A stretch of DNA of 12,798 bases from CATZDY01 sp045599035 (GTDB lineage: Bacteria > Bacillota > Desulfotomaculia > Desulfotomaculales > Desulfocucumaceae). Every line of letters begins with the position of its first letter. Positions within the stretch are counted from its first letter, which is position 1. The position numbers and the translations under genes were made by a program. The notes under the pieces were generated by a model. That model made no database searches and had not been told where the DNA came from. It saw only the letters and a list, made by a program, of their open reading frames with translations. Below, piece by piece: positions 1 through 6,163 of this stretch. The stretch covers positions 1-12,798 of the forward strand of contig JAZRVI010000022.1 of assembly GCA_045599035.1 (NCBI GenBank), written 5' to 3'.

Positions 1-128
1 AACATAATCGTTAGCTCAAGTCTTACACAATGTCCACAGGCGTTAGGTTCGGCTGATTCCCAGCCTACCATGCCGTGTTTATCGCAATTCATCCCGCCAC
101 CTACAGAGGTGGGGGATTTCTTGCTCAC
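1..128 (-). mobile_element. IS200/IS605-like repeat, left copy (partial, runs off the window)
   Basis: Bases 45-128 are an inverted, diverged copy of 12686-12798. On the minus strand the copy begins GTGAGCAAGAAATC and then has a perfect hairpin, CCACCT-CTGT-AGGTGG. A minus-strand frame stays open to base 1 and contains ESAEPNACG, which resembles the C-terminal tail seen in many TnpB proteins of IS200/IS605 elements. No TnpB catalytic region lies between the hairpin and this tail, so I read the copy as an internally deleted derivative (an end plus the last tnpB codons). Compared with the right copy it lacks 29 bases after CACGGC. The repeat itself is seen directly; the family assignment is inference. 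Confidence 0.55.
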
Positions 129-448
129 GACCTGTTAAAAGAATGATAAGTACAGGCATCAAGAGAAGAACTGTTTACCACAAATCTTTTTCCGGTAATG
201 TTAGATTGAAAATCCACCCGAATATCGCCCATTTTTTCAGCCAGGCTTTGATTGATTATAAAGGAGAAGCCAGCTACTACTTCTTCCAAATCATCCGATT
301 GCAGGTCATCCATGCCAATTTCCAAAGTAGGCAGAGAGGCACAGCTGCAACATCCGGTTGGAGCCGCTTTAATGCGAAACTTTTTACTTTCGTCCTGAGC
401 CTGAAATTTTTTCAGTTGTTTTACCGCCTTTTCGGTTACAGTGATCAT
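125..448 (-). CDS. HesB/IscA-like protein, cysteine paralogue of the neighbouring selenoprotein
   Basis: This 107-residue protein belongs to the HesB/IscA (A-type iron-sulfur carrier) superfamily, in the subgroup related to HesB-like selenoproteins. Visible features are the start MITVTEKAVKQL, a central TGCCSCASLP motif with cysteines at 33, 34 and 36, the core NITGKRFVV, and a single C-terminal Cys99 in DACTYHSF, where classical IscA has CGCG. About 54% of residues match the upstream selenoprotein by hand alignment. ATG at 448 is preferred over GTG at 457 because AGGAAGG lies 8 bases before it. The gene follows the selenoprotein by 76 bases with no obvious promoter, so the two are probably cotranscribed. 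Its TGA stop lies in the first bases of the repeat, so the original last codons may have been replaced. A role in Fe-S or redox chemistry is inferred from family only. Confidence 0.85.
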   Translation of the reverse strand: MITVTEKAVKQLKKFQAQDESKKFRIKAAPTGCCSCASLPTLEIGMDDLQSDDLEEVVAGFSFIINQSLAEKMGDIRVDFQSNITGKRFVVNSSSLDACTYHSFNRS

Positions 449-524
449 TTCAAACACCTTCCTCTATATAAATTTCAAACAGAAATTTCGAGGCATTAAA
501 AATAATCATCCCAAAAGGCCAAGT

Positions 525-848
525 TTATTTTCCGGTATTGAAAGCCTGGAAAGTGCAAGCCTGCAAGGTGCTGCTGGTAACAATAAACCTTTTGCCGGTA
601 ATACTGGCTTTGAAATCAACCTTGATTTCGTCCATTCTTTTGGCCAATTCTTCCGCAATAACAAACGGAATGCCATCGACTTCCTGTTCAATATCTCTTT
701 CTCTCAACTCATCCAGAGTGACTCCCAATTCGGGGAGCGAGGATCAACCACAGCCGGTGGAAAATTCTTTAATTCGAATTTTTTTGCCCTCGTCCATGGC
801 CAAAAACTTCCTCAATTGTTTAGCAGCTTTTTCAGTTACCTCAATCAT
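525..848 (-). CDS. HesB-like selenoprotein (in-frame UGA read as selenocysteine)
   Basis: Read through one TGA (744-746), this frame encodes 107 residues, the same length as its neighbour. Sec35 sits in TGCGUSSLPEL, against TGCCSCASLP in the paralogue, so U aligns with a conserved cysteine. Similarity continues on both sides of the TGA (MIEVTEKAAKQL before; VDFKASITGKRF and QACTFQAFN after), which argues against a pseudogene. A HesB-related family whose members carry Sec at a conserved Cys position is established (TIGR01911, by recall). ATG at 848 has AAAGGGG 10 bases upstream; GTG at 857 is the alternative. A stem-loop directly after the UGA fits a bacterial SECIS element. A tool that stops at TGA would report only 525-728. 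The function is probably Fe-S or selenol redox chemistry; the substrate is unknown. Confidence 0.85.
711..744 (-). promoter_or_regulatory. Candidate bacterial SECIS stem-loop
   Basis: In the mRNA, CUCCC (737-733) pairs with GGGAG (726-722), with an extra G-U pair at 738/721. The six-base loop is CGAAUU, with G in its second position as bacterial SECIS loops usually have. A lower stem pairs AUCC (744-741) with GGAU (714-711) across an internal loop. The apical loop starts 12 bases after the UGA, slightly closer than is typical. Pairing was done by eye and no energy was computed. Confidence 0.6.
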
Positions 849-891
849 TTCAGCCACGCCCCTTTCTTAGATTGATTATTAGTTTAGATTA

Positions 892-920
892 ATTATACTA
901 TGCCCCAAATTTGAATGCAA
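892..920 (-). promoter_or_regulatory. Predicted sigma-A promoter of the HesB-like operon
   Basis: On the minus strand, TTGCAT (920-915) and a perfect TATAAT (897-892) are separated by 17 bases, about 45 bases upstream of the selenoprotein start. The -10 box is strong and the -35 box matches at three of six positions. Confidence 0.5.
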
Positions 921-945
921 TATTTTTTCAACATTTTGCGGCCGT

Positions 946-975
946 GTATATTTGTATAAAGTATATTTGTATAAA
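946..975. repeat. Perfect tandem repeat of a 15-base unit
   Basis: GTATATTTGTATAAA occurs twice head to tail (946-960 and 961-975), upstream of the predicted HesB operon promoter. It is AT-rich and could be a regulator site, an UP-like element or slippage. Apart from this repeat and the palindrome at 1079-1092, I see no gene in 849-1135. Confidence 0.9.
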
Positions 976-1078
976 TGATACTTCTAGCTAACTTTATTAT
1001 AATCCTCTATTTTTCTTCTGTCAAAACATTTTTTCAATCGACAAAAGCTCTTTAAAAATTTTTATTTTATCATTTCAA

Positions 1079-1092
1079 TGTAGCAAACTACA
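1079..1092. promoter_or_regulatory. MarR-type operator, copy 1
   Basis: TGTAG-CAAA-CTACA is a perfect 5+4+5 palindrome 44 bases past the marR stop and upstream of the HesB-like operon. A degenerate relative, TCTAG-CTAA-CTTTA, lies at 983-996. The motif matches the copies at 1587, 4371, 4505 and 4636. Binding by the local MarR protein is inferred. Confidence 0.65.
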
Positions 1093-1135
1093 CTTAATCT
1101 CAAAAAAAATCCCCAAAAGGTTACAATCTGTTTTT

Positions 1136-1561
1136 TCACAATAACCTGGCTGAGATCTTTTTCAATAAACGATGCAGCTCGGCCTGTTCTTCTTCGGTCA
1201 AATCCTGAAAAAGCAAGTTGTTGATTTCCTGACGGGTCATTTCTACCCGCAAATTCAAAGCTTCCGCCTTTTCGGTGGGATAAACATTTTTCAGGCGTTT
1301 GTCCTCCGAATCAAAACCAAAGGTAATCAAATCATTTTTTTCCATCCCCCGCAAAATTCCAATTACGGTGGGATGAGCTACCCCCAAGTAGGTTTCAATG
1401 TCCTTTTGACTTACCACTCTTTGAGTGTCCTTCAGCAAAAAGGATAAAACATGCATTTGAGCTACCGTCAGGCCAAACACCTTTAATCTCCGGTTAATAC
1501 TTTTAATCACTTTTTTAACAATAGATTTCATCAGAGAAAAAGTAGCTTGATCCTGTACCAT
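1136..1561 (-). CDS. MarR-family transcriptional regulator
   Basis: This 141-residue protein has MarR-family architecture: N-terminal dimerisation helices, a helix-turn-helix at about residues 50-73 (VSQKDIETYLGVAHPTVIGI), a wing at about 82-95 (DSEDKRLKNVYPTEKA) and C-terminal helices. Such proteins bind short palindromes as dimers and usually release them when a small, often aromatic or phenolic, ligand binds. The start is ATG at 1561, with GGGAG 7 bases upstream. A palindrome of the type expected for the family lies between its promoter and its start, which suggests autoregulation, and three more copies lie upstream of the glycyl radical enzyme gene. No redox-sensing cysteines are present, because the protein has no cysteine at all, so an OhrR-like thiol switch is unlikely. 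The ligand is unknown. Confidence 0.9.
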   Translation of the reverse strand: MVQDQATFSLMKSIVKKVIKSINRRLKVFGLTVAQMHVLSFLLKDTQRVVSQKDIETYLGVAHPTVIGILRGMEKNDLITFGFDSEDKRLKNVYPTEKAEALNLRVEMTRQEINNLLFQDLTEEEQAELHRLLKKISARLL

Positions 1562-1586
1562 TTCCGTTCTCCCGACAATGCAGTTA

Positions 1587-1602
1587 ATGTAGCTGACTAC
1601 AT
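1587..1602. promoter_or_regulatory. MarR-type operator, copy 2 (marR leader)
   Basis: ATGTAG-CTGA-CTACAT is a perfect 6+4+6 palindrome that ends 26 bases before the marR ATG and lies about 18-33 bases downstream of the expected transcription start. A dimer bound here could block elongation. Confidence 0.75.
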
Positions 1603-1627
1603 AAATTCAACAACTATCACTAACTTA

Positions 1628-1655
1628 ATAATACCATTTCCAAACATATTGTCAA
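1628..1655 (-). promoter_or_regulatory. Predicted sigma-A promoter of marR
   Basis: On the minus strand a perfect TTGACA (1655-1650) is followed after 16 bases by TATTAT (1633-1628). This is the strongest promoter match on the minus strand and lies 67 bases upstream of the marR start. Confidence 0.75.
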
Positions 1656-1877
1656 AACCATTTTCAAGGCTCTAAATGAGCTGTATGCCTGAGTTCAACA
1701 AATATCACAATAAAGATTGCTTATTCTAATTATTTATCCAGATTCCTTGTGAATTCTTTTGTTTACTCTCCAGTTGCCAAAATCCCAAAACAAACTCAAA
1801 CGGCAACCTTGCTTTCTGCCAGCTTAATTAATTGGCCGAATTTTTTGATTTCCCTGCTTTCCCATCGAATTTTTGAA

Positions 1878-1909
1878 AATTTCCGGCCAAGCTAACTTGA
1901 CCGGAAATT
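1878..1909 (-). terminator. Strong hairpin after the glycyl radical enzyme gene
   Basis: In minus-strand RNA, AAUUUCCGGUCAAG pairs with CUUGGCCGGAAAUU around a UUAG loop: 14 pairs, one of them G-U. It starts 30 bases past the stop. The following tract is only short (UUUC), so it is a terminator-like hairpin rather than a textbook one. The remaining gap, 1656-1877, holds no gene I can support; it has one loose inverted repeat, GTTGCC (1773-1778) with GGCAAC (1802-1807). Confidence 0.6.
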
Positions 1910-1938
1910 CCATATTAAAAACGCTGTTGAAGCAAGTT

Positions 1939-4341
1939 TTACCCCTCAAAGGTCAGTTCAGTTCGGCGAATAATTTCACTTTGTACGCCGGGGTCCAATC
2001 GGGTAAAATAAGCCGAGAAACCAGCCACCCTTACTACTAAATCTTTATAGCGATCCGGATTCATCTGAGCATCTTTCAAAGTTTCGGAACTGACAATATT
2101 AAACTGAATATGCGAACCATTCTGGGCAAAATAGGTTGCAATTAAATTGGCCAGATTTCGCATCCCCTGAGGTGTTTCCACCGCCGAAGGATTAAATTTC
2201 ATATTAAAGTGGTTGGAGCCAAAACGCAGGGTATCCAGACCCTTGGCTGCCGAATTAACCAAAGCAGTGGGTCCTTGGGTATCAGTGCCGGGCATGGCTG
2301 AAACCGAACCATCGGTTAAAGCCAGACGAGCCTCCCGACCATTGGGCAAAGCTCCGCTAACTGCTCCAAAGGAATTGTGCAAACTGTTGGAATAAGCTTC
2401 CGGCTTACCCTGTTTGCCCATATAGTTGCGGCCAACCGCCATATAAGCATCATAAACCACATCATAACATTTATAAACAAAATTATTAACTTCCTCTATA
2501 TCGTTACCGTGTTTGGGAGCTTCCAGACACATCCGTTGAATTTCTTCATAACCTTCAAAGTTGGCCAGACAAGCTTGACGCAATTCTTTCATGGTCACCA
2601 GCTTTTTATCAAAAACCAAATCCTTAACGGCCAGCAAACAATTGGCCGCATCAATAGTAGCTACACTAATCACCAAATCCGAAGTATATTTAGCTCCTCC
2701 ATCCCAGATATCCGTACCTTTTTCGATACAGCCGCCAATCAAGGCTGAACGCAATGGCAAAGGAACCACTTCGGACTGATACATAACCCCACATTGACCA
2801 TGCCCCCGCATGACCCGAAAACCATAGAAAACATATTCTTTCCAGGCTTCCCACATCTGTTTAAAAGAAGTAAAATCATCCGGATTGCCGGTTTGCAAAT
2901 CAATTTTAATGCCCGTCAGAGGATCGGTTCCTCCATTGAAGGCCAGTTCAAAAGCTTTGGCAATACAGATTTCCCCTTCTACCGGATGAGAGGTTTCTCC
3001 AGAAATGCCGTTGCCCACACAACCAAAGGTGGAAACCTTTCGAGCATCCTGCAACCTGGCTCCATCTTCGCAAAAATGATCCAGAACTCTGGCCACACAC
3101 AATTCTGTATTCATAATCTGCGGATGGCCAATGCCGGTTTTAATCACTTCCAGGCATTTAAACAGGAAGTCTTCTTTTAATTTGCTATGCCAGTATAAAC
3201 AGAGCGGCGGCTGAATTCCCCGGAATTGCAAATGAGCATCACATAAAATATAGTCAAATTCACAGGTGGCATCTTCTCCAGTAGGAGTCAGACCACCAAT
3301 ACAAAGGGTTTGGCCGGTATGCGAGGACCAGGCCTTGGCCAGCTTGGGTCCATGATAATAACCAATTTCCTGTAGTTTAGTATAAAGCATAATGGTTAAA
3401 TAAACGGCTTCTTCCCGGGTAGCCTGCCCTTTGGCCAAATCAGCCGCATAGTAAGGCTGGAAGATATGCCCCAGAAAACCAATGGAATATCCGCATCCGG
3501 TTACTTCAATTTCCAAAGCCAGATGAATCAGTAAAAAGCTTTGCATGGCTTCCCGCAAATTGCTGGCCGGGAACTCCGGAACCCGACGGCAAATTTGAGC
3601 AATTTCCATCAACTCAGCCTTGCGGCTCGGTTTGCTTTCGGTTTTGGCTTTGCTTTCGGCCAAATCAGCATAACGATTGGCCCAGGCCACTACTGCTTCC
3701 AGTTGAATCAGGCAGGCTTCATAAAAGTTGAAGGCATTGCGGTTATAAGACTTAATTTCTAAAGCTGCTTTTCGTTCTTTAATTTCGTCAATCATCTGTC
3801 GCAAGCCCTGGTTAATAACCCGTTCATAATTGGCGACTCCGCCCCCGGCCGGCCAACTGTTGCCGTCCATATATAACCCAACCTGCTGAGCCGGCAGGGA
3901 ACTGTAACCAAATTTTTCTTCAAACAAACGGTTGGTATTGACTCCCACTCCCCGACTATCCCAGTAATCCACGATTTTGGCAAAAACCTGGCGGTCTTCT
4001 TCTTCAACTTTAATTTCCCCCAAATGCGAAACTGCCTTGCCTTCCTTATCTTTCATCCAACCGCAGTTCCATTCCGGATAGGCATAAACTCCACAAACAT
4101 ATTGAGCCAGACTGCCCACAAAATAATTATCATCAATATACAGAGTCTTGTTGAGCATAACATATTCAAATAACCTGGCTCTCCGGATTATCGAGGGATA
4201 GCCGTCATATTCCGGATAAATTTTGGCTAAAAAGTGCAGTCGCTCGTTGTCCAGCTTTTGAGGTGCATTCAACAGCACTTCTTTTAATTTGTTTAAACGT
4301 TCCTGATCAATAACCAATTGATTTAATTTCAAAGCTTCCAT
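1939..4341 (-). CDS. Glycyl radical enzyme of unknown substrate (PFL-like superfamily)
   Basis: This 800-residue protein belongs to the pyruvate formate-lyase-like glycyl radical superfamily. The C-terminal radical loop is RVAGFSAYF with Gly774, preceded by the usual HIQFNIVSSETLKDAQ strand. The finger loop carries Cys441 in FGCVGNGISGE. In glycerol/diol dehydratases, choline lyase and arylacetate decarboxylases a Glu follows two residues after that Cys; here it is Gly443. This excludes those activities by motif and points to the X-succinate-synthase side of the family or to an uncharacterised subgroup. The start is ATG at 4341, with AAAGGAG 8 bases upstream. It has no radical-SAM activase beside it, so activation must come from a gene elsewhere. 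Three MarR-type palindromes lie upstream and a MarR gene lies downstream. The family is certain; the reaction is not known. Confidence 0.93.
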   Translation of the reverse strand: MEALKLNQLVIDQERLNKLKEVLLNAPQKLDNERLHFLAKIYPEYDGYPSIIRRARLFEYVMLNKTLYIDDNYFVGSLAQYVCGVYAYPEWNCGWMKDKEGKAVSHLGEIKVEEEDRQVFAKIVDYWDSRGVGVNTNRLFEEKFGYSSLPAQQVGLYMDGNSWPAGGGVANYERVINQGLRQMIDEIKERKAALEIKSYNRNAFNFYEACLIQLEAVVAWANRYADLAESKAKTESKPSRKAELMEIAQICRRVPEFPASNLREAMQSFLLIHLALEIEVTGCGYSIGFLGHIFQPYYAADLAKGQATREEAVYLTIMLYTKLQEIGYYHGPKLAKAWSSHTGQTLCIGGLTPTGEDATCEFDYILCDAHLQFRGIQPPLCLYWHSKLKEDFLFKCLEVIKTGIGHPQIMNTELCVARVLDHFCEDGARLQDARKVSTFGCVGNGISGETSHPVEGEICIAKAFELAFNGGTDPLTGIKIDLQTGNPDDFTSFKQMWEAWKEYVFYGFRVMRGHGQCGVMYQSEVVPLPLRSALIGGCIEKGTDIWDGGAKYTSDLVISVATIDAANCLLAVKDLVFDKKLVTMKELRQACLANFEGYEEIQRMCLEAPKHGNDIEEVNNFVYKCYDVVYDAYMAVGRNYMGKQGKPEAYSNSLHNSFGAVSGALPNGREARLALTDGSVSAMPGTDTQGPTALVNSAAKGLDTLRFGSNHFNMKFNPSAVETPQGMRNLANLIATYFAQNGSHIQFNIVSSETLKDAQMNPDRYKDLVVRVAGFSAYFTRLDPGVQSEIIRRTELTFEG

Positions 4342-4370
4342 GTTTTATTCTCCTTTTATGTGGATTGTTA

Positions 4371-4388
4371 AATGTAGTCAGCTACATT
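4371..4388. promoter_or_regulatory. MarR-type operator, copy 3 (nearest the enzyme gene)
   Basis: AATGTAG-TCAG-CTACATT is a perfect 7+4+7 palindrome, the longest of the set, ending 29 bases before the enzyme's ATG. I could not place a convincing -10/-35 pair here, so whether it overlaps the promoter or lies in the leader is unclear. Confidence 0.75.
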
Positions 4389-4504
4389 TTTGGTTAAAAA
4401 ATATCGGGCAAGACCCCAAAAATCCGCACCGCCATAAATATTTTTATAGCAAAAATTTTCCAGTTTACTCCATCCAAAAGCCTCCGGCAACTCTTTCACC
4501 GGAA

Positions 4505-4520
4505 ATGTAGCATACTACCC
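4505..4520. promoter_or_regulatory. MarR-type operator, copy 4 (one mismatch)
   Basis: ATGTAG-CATA-CTACCC differs from the palindrome by CTACC for CTACA in its core. Its centre is 133 bases from that of copy 3. Confidence 0.5.
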
Positions 4521-4635
4521 TTTTGGCTAAAAAAATTAAACCCAAATTAAAATCTTCGATGTTTTTTAAGTTTCCCGGTTTTTCTATTAGATTTCCCCAA
4601 TCATATTTCCCCAAAAACTGACAGCTTTTCGTATT

Positions 4636-4651
4636 ATGTAGCTAACTACTT
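4636..4651. promoter_or_regulatory. MarR-type operator, copy 5
   Basis: ATGTAG-CTAA-CTACTT keeps the TGTAG and CTAC half-sites. Its centre is 131 bases from that of copy 4, so copies 3, 4 and 5 are almost evenly spaced across the 490-base non-coding region 4342-4831. Confidence 0.55.
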
Positions 4652-4758
4652 AATATTGGCCAAAGCACCCCTGCCACCTATTAATTAACTATGATTATAA
4701 ACATTTCTCCAATTTTATCAACAACCAAATTAAACTGAAAACCTGGTTTAAAAGCCTT

Positions 4759-4779
4759 AATCAGATTTTATATCTGATT
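4759..4779. repeat. AT-rich inverted repeat downstream of the amidase gene
   Basis: AATCAGAT-TTTAT-ATCTGATT is an 8-base perfect inverted repeat with a 5-base loop, 53 bases past the amidase stop. No U-tract follows on the minus strand, so it is a weak terminator candidate or another protein site. Confidence 0.45.
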
Positions 4780-4831
4780 TAACCTAATAGTTCACCTAAT
4801 TTCTCAAATTTTAATGTGAATCCTTTCCCAA

Positions 4832-5545
4832 TCATTTTTTCTCATTATCCATAAGAAAATAATAACGAACAATTCCGGAAAACAGGCTAAAGGCAATTTG
4901 ATCCTGATATTCGGGCTGAGCCAACAGCCTTTCCTCCTCCGGATTGCTGGCAAAGCCAATTTCAGCAATCACACTGGGCATGGCAGCATTCTGGGTTAAA
5001 AAATAGGCGGAGCTTTCCTTGGCTGCCCGCTGATTATGCCCCAAATTGGCAATTAATTCTTCCTGCAAAAGCAAAGCCAACTGGCGACTGGCTGGAGAGT
5101 CTGGACTGGAAAAAACCTGGGCTCCATGCTGGCTGGCATCTTCTGGAAAGCTATTAACATGAATACTCAGCAGCAAATCTGCTCCTTCTTCTTTGGCCAA
5201 ATTTAAACGGTATTGCAAATCCTCCCGTTTGCTGCCCTGAATGAAGGGCTGCTCTTTCCGGGTCATAATCACCGTAGCTCCGGCCTCTTGCAAATAGCCC
5301 TGCAATTTTTGAGCCACTTGCCAGGTAATTTCCTTTTCTATCAAACCGTTTGAGCCTATGGCTCCCGGATCGTCCCCGCCATGCCCGGCATCCACAGCAA
5401 TTACCCGACCGGCCAAAACCGCAGCCAGAACCGGTTCATCTTCCTTGCCCCAGCTTAAAAAGGCATAAAAAAGCAAAAGCAGCAAACCCATAATCAAGGT
5501 CCACAGCCAGGCTTTATTGGGTCGGTTAATAATTGCTATCCACAC
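4832..5545 (-). CDS. cwlD: N-acetylmuramoyl-L-alanine amidase, CwlD-like (spore cortex)
   Basis: This is an Amidase_3 (zinc) enzyme that cleaves the amide between muramic acid and L-Ala. In Bacillus subtilis, CwlD works with PdaA to form muramic-delta-lactam, the cortex mark read by germination enzymes. Zinc-site motifs are DAGHGG (His55), LIEKEIT (Glu70) and SIHVNS (His129), with catalytic Glu195 in AEIGFASNP. Residues 12-31 form one membrane segment, so it is anchored outside the membrane. I chose GTG at 5545 because GGAGG lies 9 bases before it, the product then begins just ahead of the membrane segment, and it is 237 residues, the same as B. subtilis CwlD. The open frame extends to 5716, but that extension reads through the hairpin at 5612-5648 and looks non-coding. 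CwlD identity is more likely than a vegetative amidase, since no cell-wall-binding domain is present. Confidence 0.85.
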   Translation of the reverse strand: MWIAIINRPNKAWLWTLIMGLLLLLFYAFLSWGKEDEPVLAAVLAGRVIAVDAGHGGDDPGAIGSNGLIEKEITWQVAQKLQGYLQEAGATVIMTRKEQPFIQGSKREDLQYRLNLAKEEGADLLLSIHVNSFPEDASQHGAQVFSSPDSPASRQLALLLQEELIANLGHNQRAAKESSAYFLTQNAAMPSVIAEIGFASNPEEERLLAQPEYQDQIAFSLFSGIVRYYFLMDNEKK

Positions 5546-5611
5546 AAAGCCATCCCTCCAGCCGCCCCAGATTCTACTATCCATTAATATGCAGCAATTG
5601 AAGGCTTTAGA

Positions 5612-5648
5612 CCCGATCATCCCGGATAATTTCGGCAAGATGATCGGG
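5612..5648. repeat. 10-base inverted repeat between the winged-helix-like gene and cwlD
   Basis: CCCGATCATC (5612-5621) is the exact reverse complement of GATGATCGGG (5639-5648), with a 17-base loop. It fills the 127-base gap between the two minus-strand genes. There is no U-tract, so it may be an RNA processing or attenuation structure, or an operator for cwlD. Confidence 0.6.
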
Positions 5649-5672
5649 CTTTGTTCAACAATTAACCAGCAC

Positions 5673-5957
5673 CTAACCAGCCTTTTGTTCCTTTTGCACC
5701 AAAATAATAAACTCATTGCCCAAAGCGGTCAAACTGCAAATTTTGCTTTTGCCTTCAGTAGAAACCTCCACCAATCCCAAGGCATATAACTGCATAACTA
5801 CATGATCCAAAACCGCTCTTTTGACCCTGGCTGAAAGGGATAATTCTTCCTTGTTCATATTGCCCTGCTCCACCAAAGCCACCAGCACCCTTTCGGCCTC
5901 CACAGGCAGGCGATCATTTACTTTGATAAAATAATCCGGCAAAGAAAGTTCCTTCAC
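5673..5957 (-). CDS. Small winged-helix-like protein of unknown function
   Basis: This 94-residue protein is not recognised. It is mostly helical by inspection: residues 15-35 (RLPVEAERVLVALVEQG), a possible recognition helix around 42-58 (SARVKRAVLDHVVMQLYAL) and a short two-strand wing, GLVEVSTEGKSKICSLT, at about 61-77. That order resembles a winged helix-turn-helix, like the 'predict, then wing, then T-x-x-G' layout of MarR or DprA C-terminal domains. The start is GTG at 5957, strongly supported by AGGAGGT 7 bases upstream. It lies upstream of cwlD on the same strand. DNA binding is only a guess from the fold pattern; it has one cysteine and no membrane segment. Confidence 0.75.
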   Translation of the reverse strand: MKELSLPDYFIKVNDRLPVEAERVLVALVEQGNMNKEELSLSARVKRAVLDHVVMQLYALGLVEVSTEGKSKICSLTALGNEFIILVQKEQKAG

Positions 5958-6110
5958 AATTCTAACCTCCTGTTTAAATTAGCTGTTAATAGTATGGTCA
6001 TCTTTTCAATTAAATAATCCCTAAAAGACCGGCACTTCTCAAAAAATTTTTTCGTCTTAAATTTTTGTCGGCAAGCCTGATTTTTGGTTTATTCTGGACG
6101 GGTAAAGTAG

Positions 6111-6116
6111 TATAAT
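6111..6116 (+). promoter_or_regulatory. Likely -10 box of rel
   Basis: TATAAT lies 47 bases before the rel start; the best spaced -35, TTTATT (6088-6093), is poor. The rest of the gap 5958-6163 shows no gene. Confidence 0.4.
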
Positions 6117-6163
6117 AATTAAATAATCATTTTTAAGAAAAGAAAACGAGGGGGGACGAGTAG

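Noticed and set aside
525..728. A short gene starting at TTG 728
   Set aside because: Homology to the paralogue continues upstream through the TGA at 744-746, so this is the C-terminal part of the selenoprotein.
143..875. Plus-strand open frames opposite the HesB-like genes
   Set aside because: They mirror the two homologous minus-strand genes, have no ribosome sites and no family resemblance.
5546..5716. An N-terminal extension of the amidase to 5716
   Set aside because: It reads through a hairpin, has no amidase similarity and no good ribosome site; GTG at 5545 has GGAGG at 9 bases and gives the CwlD length.
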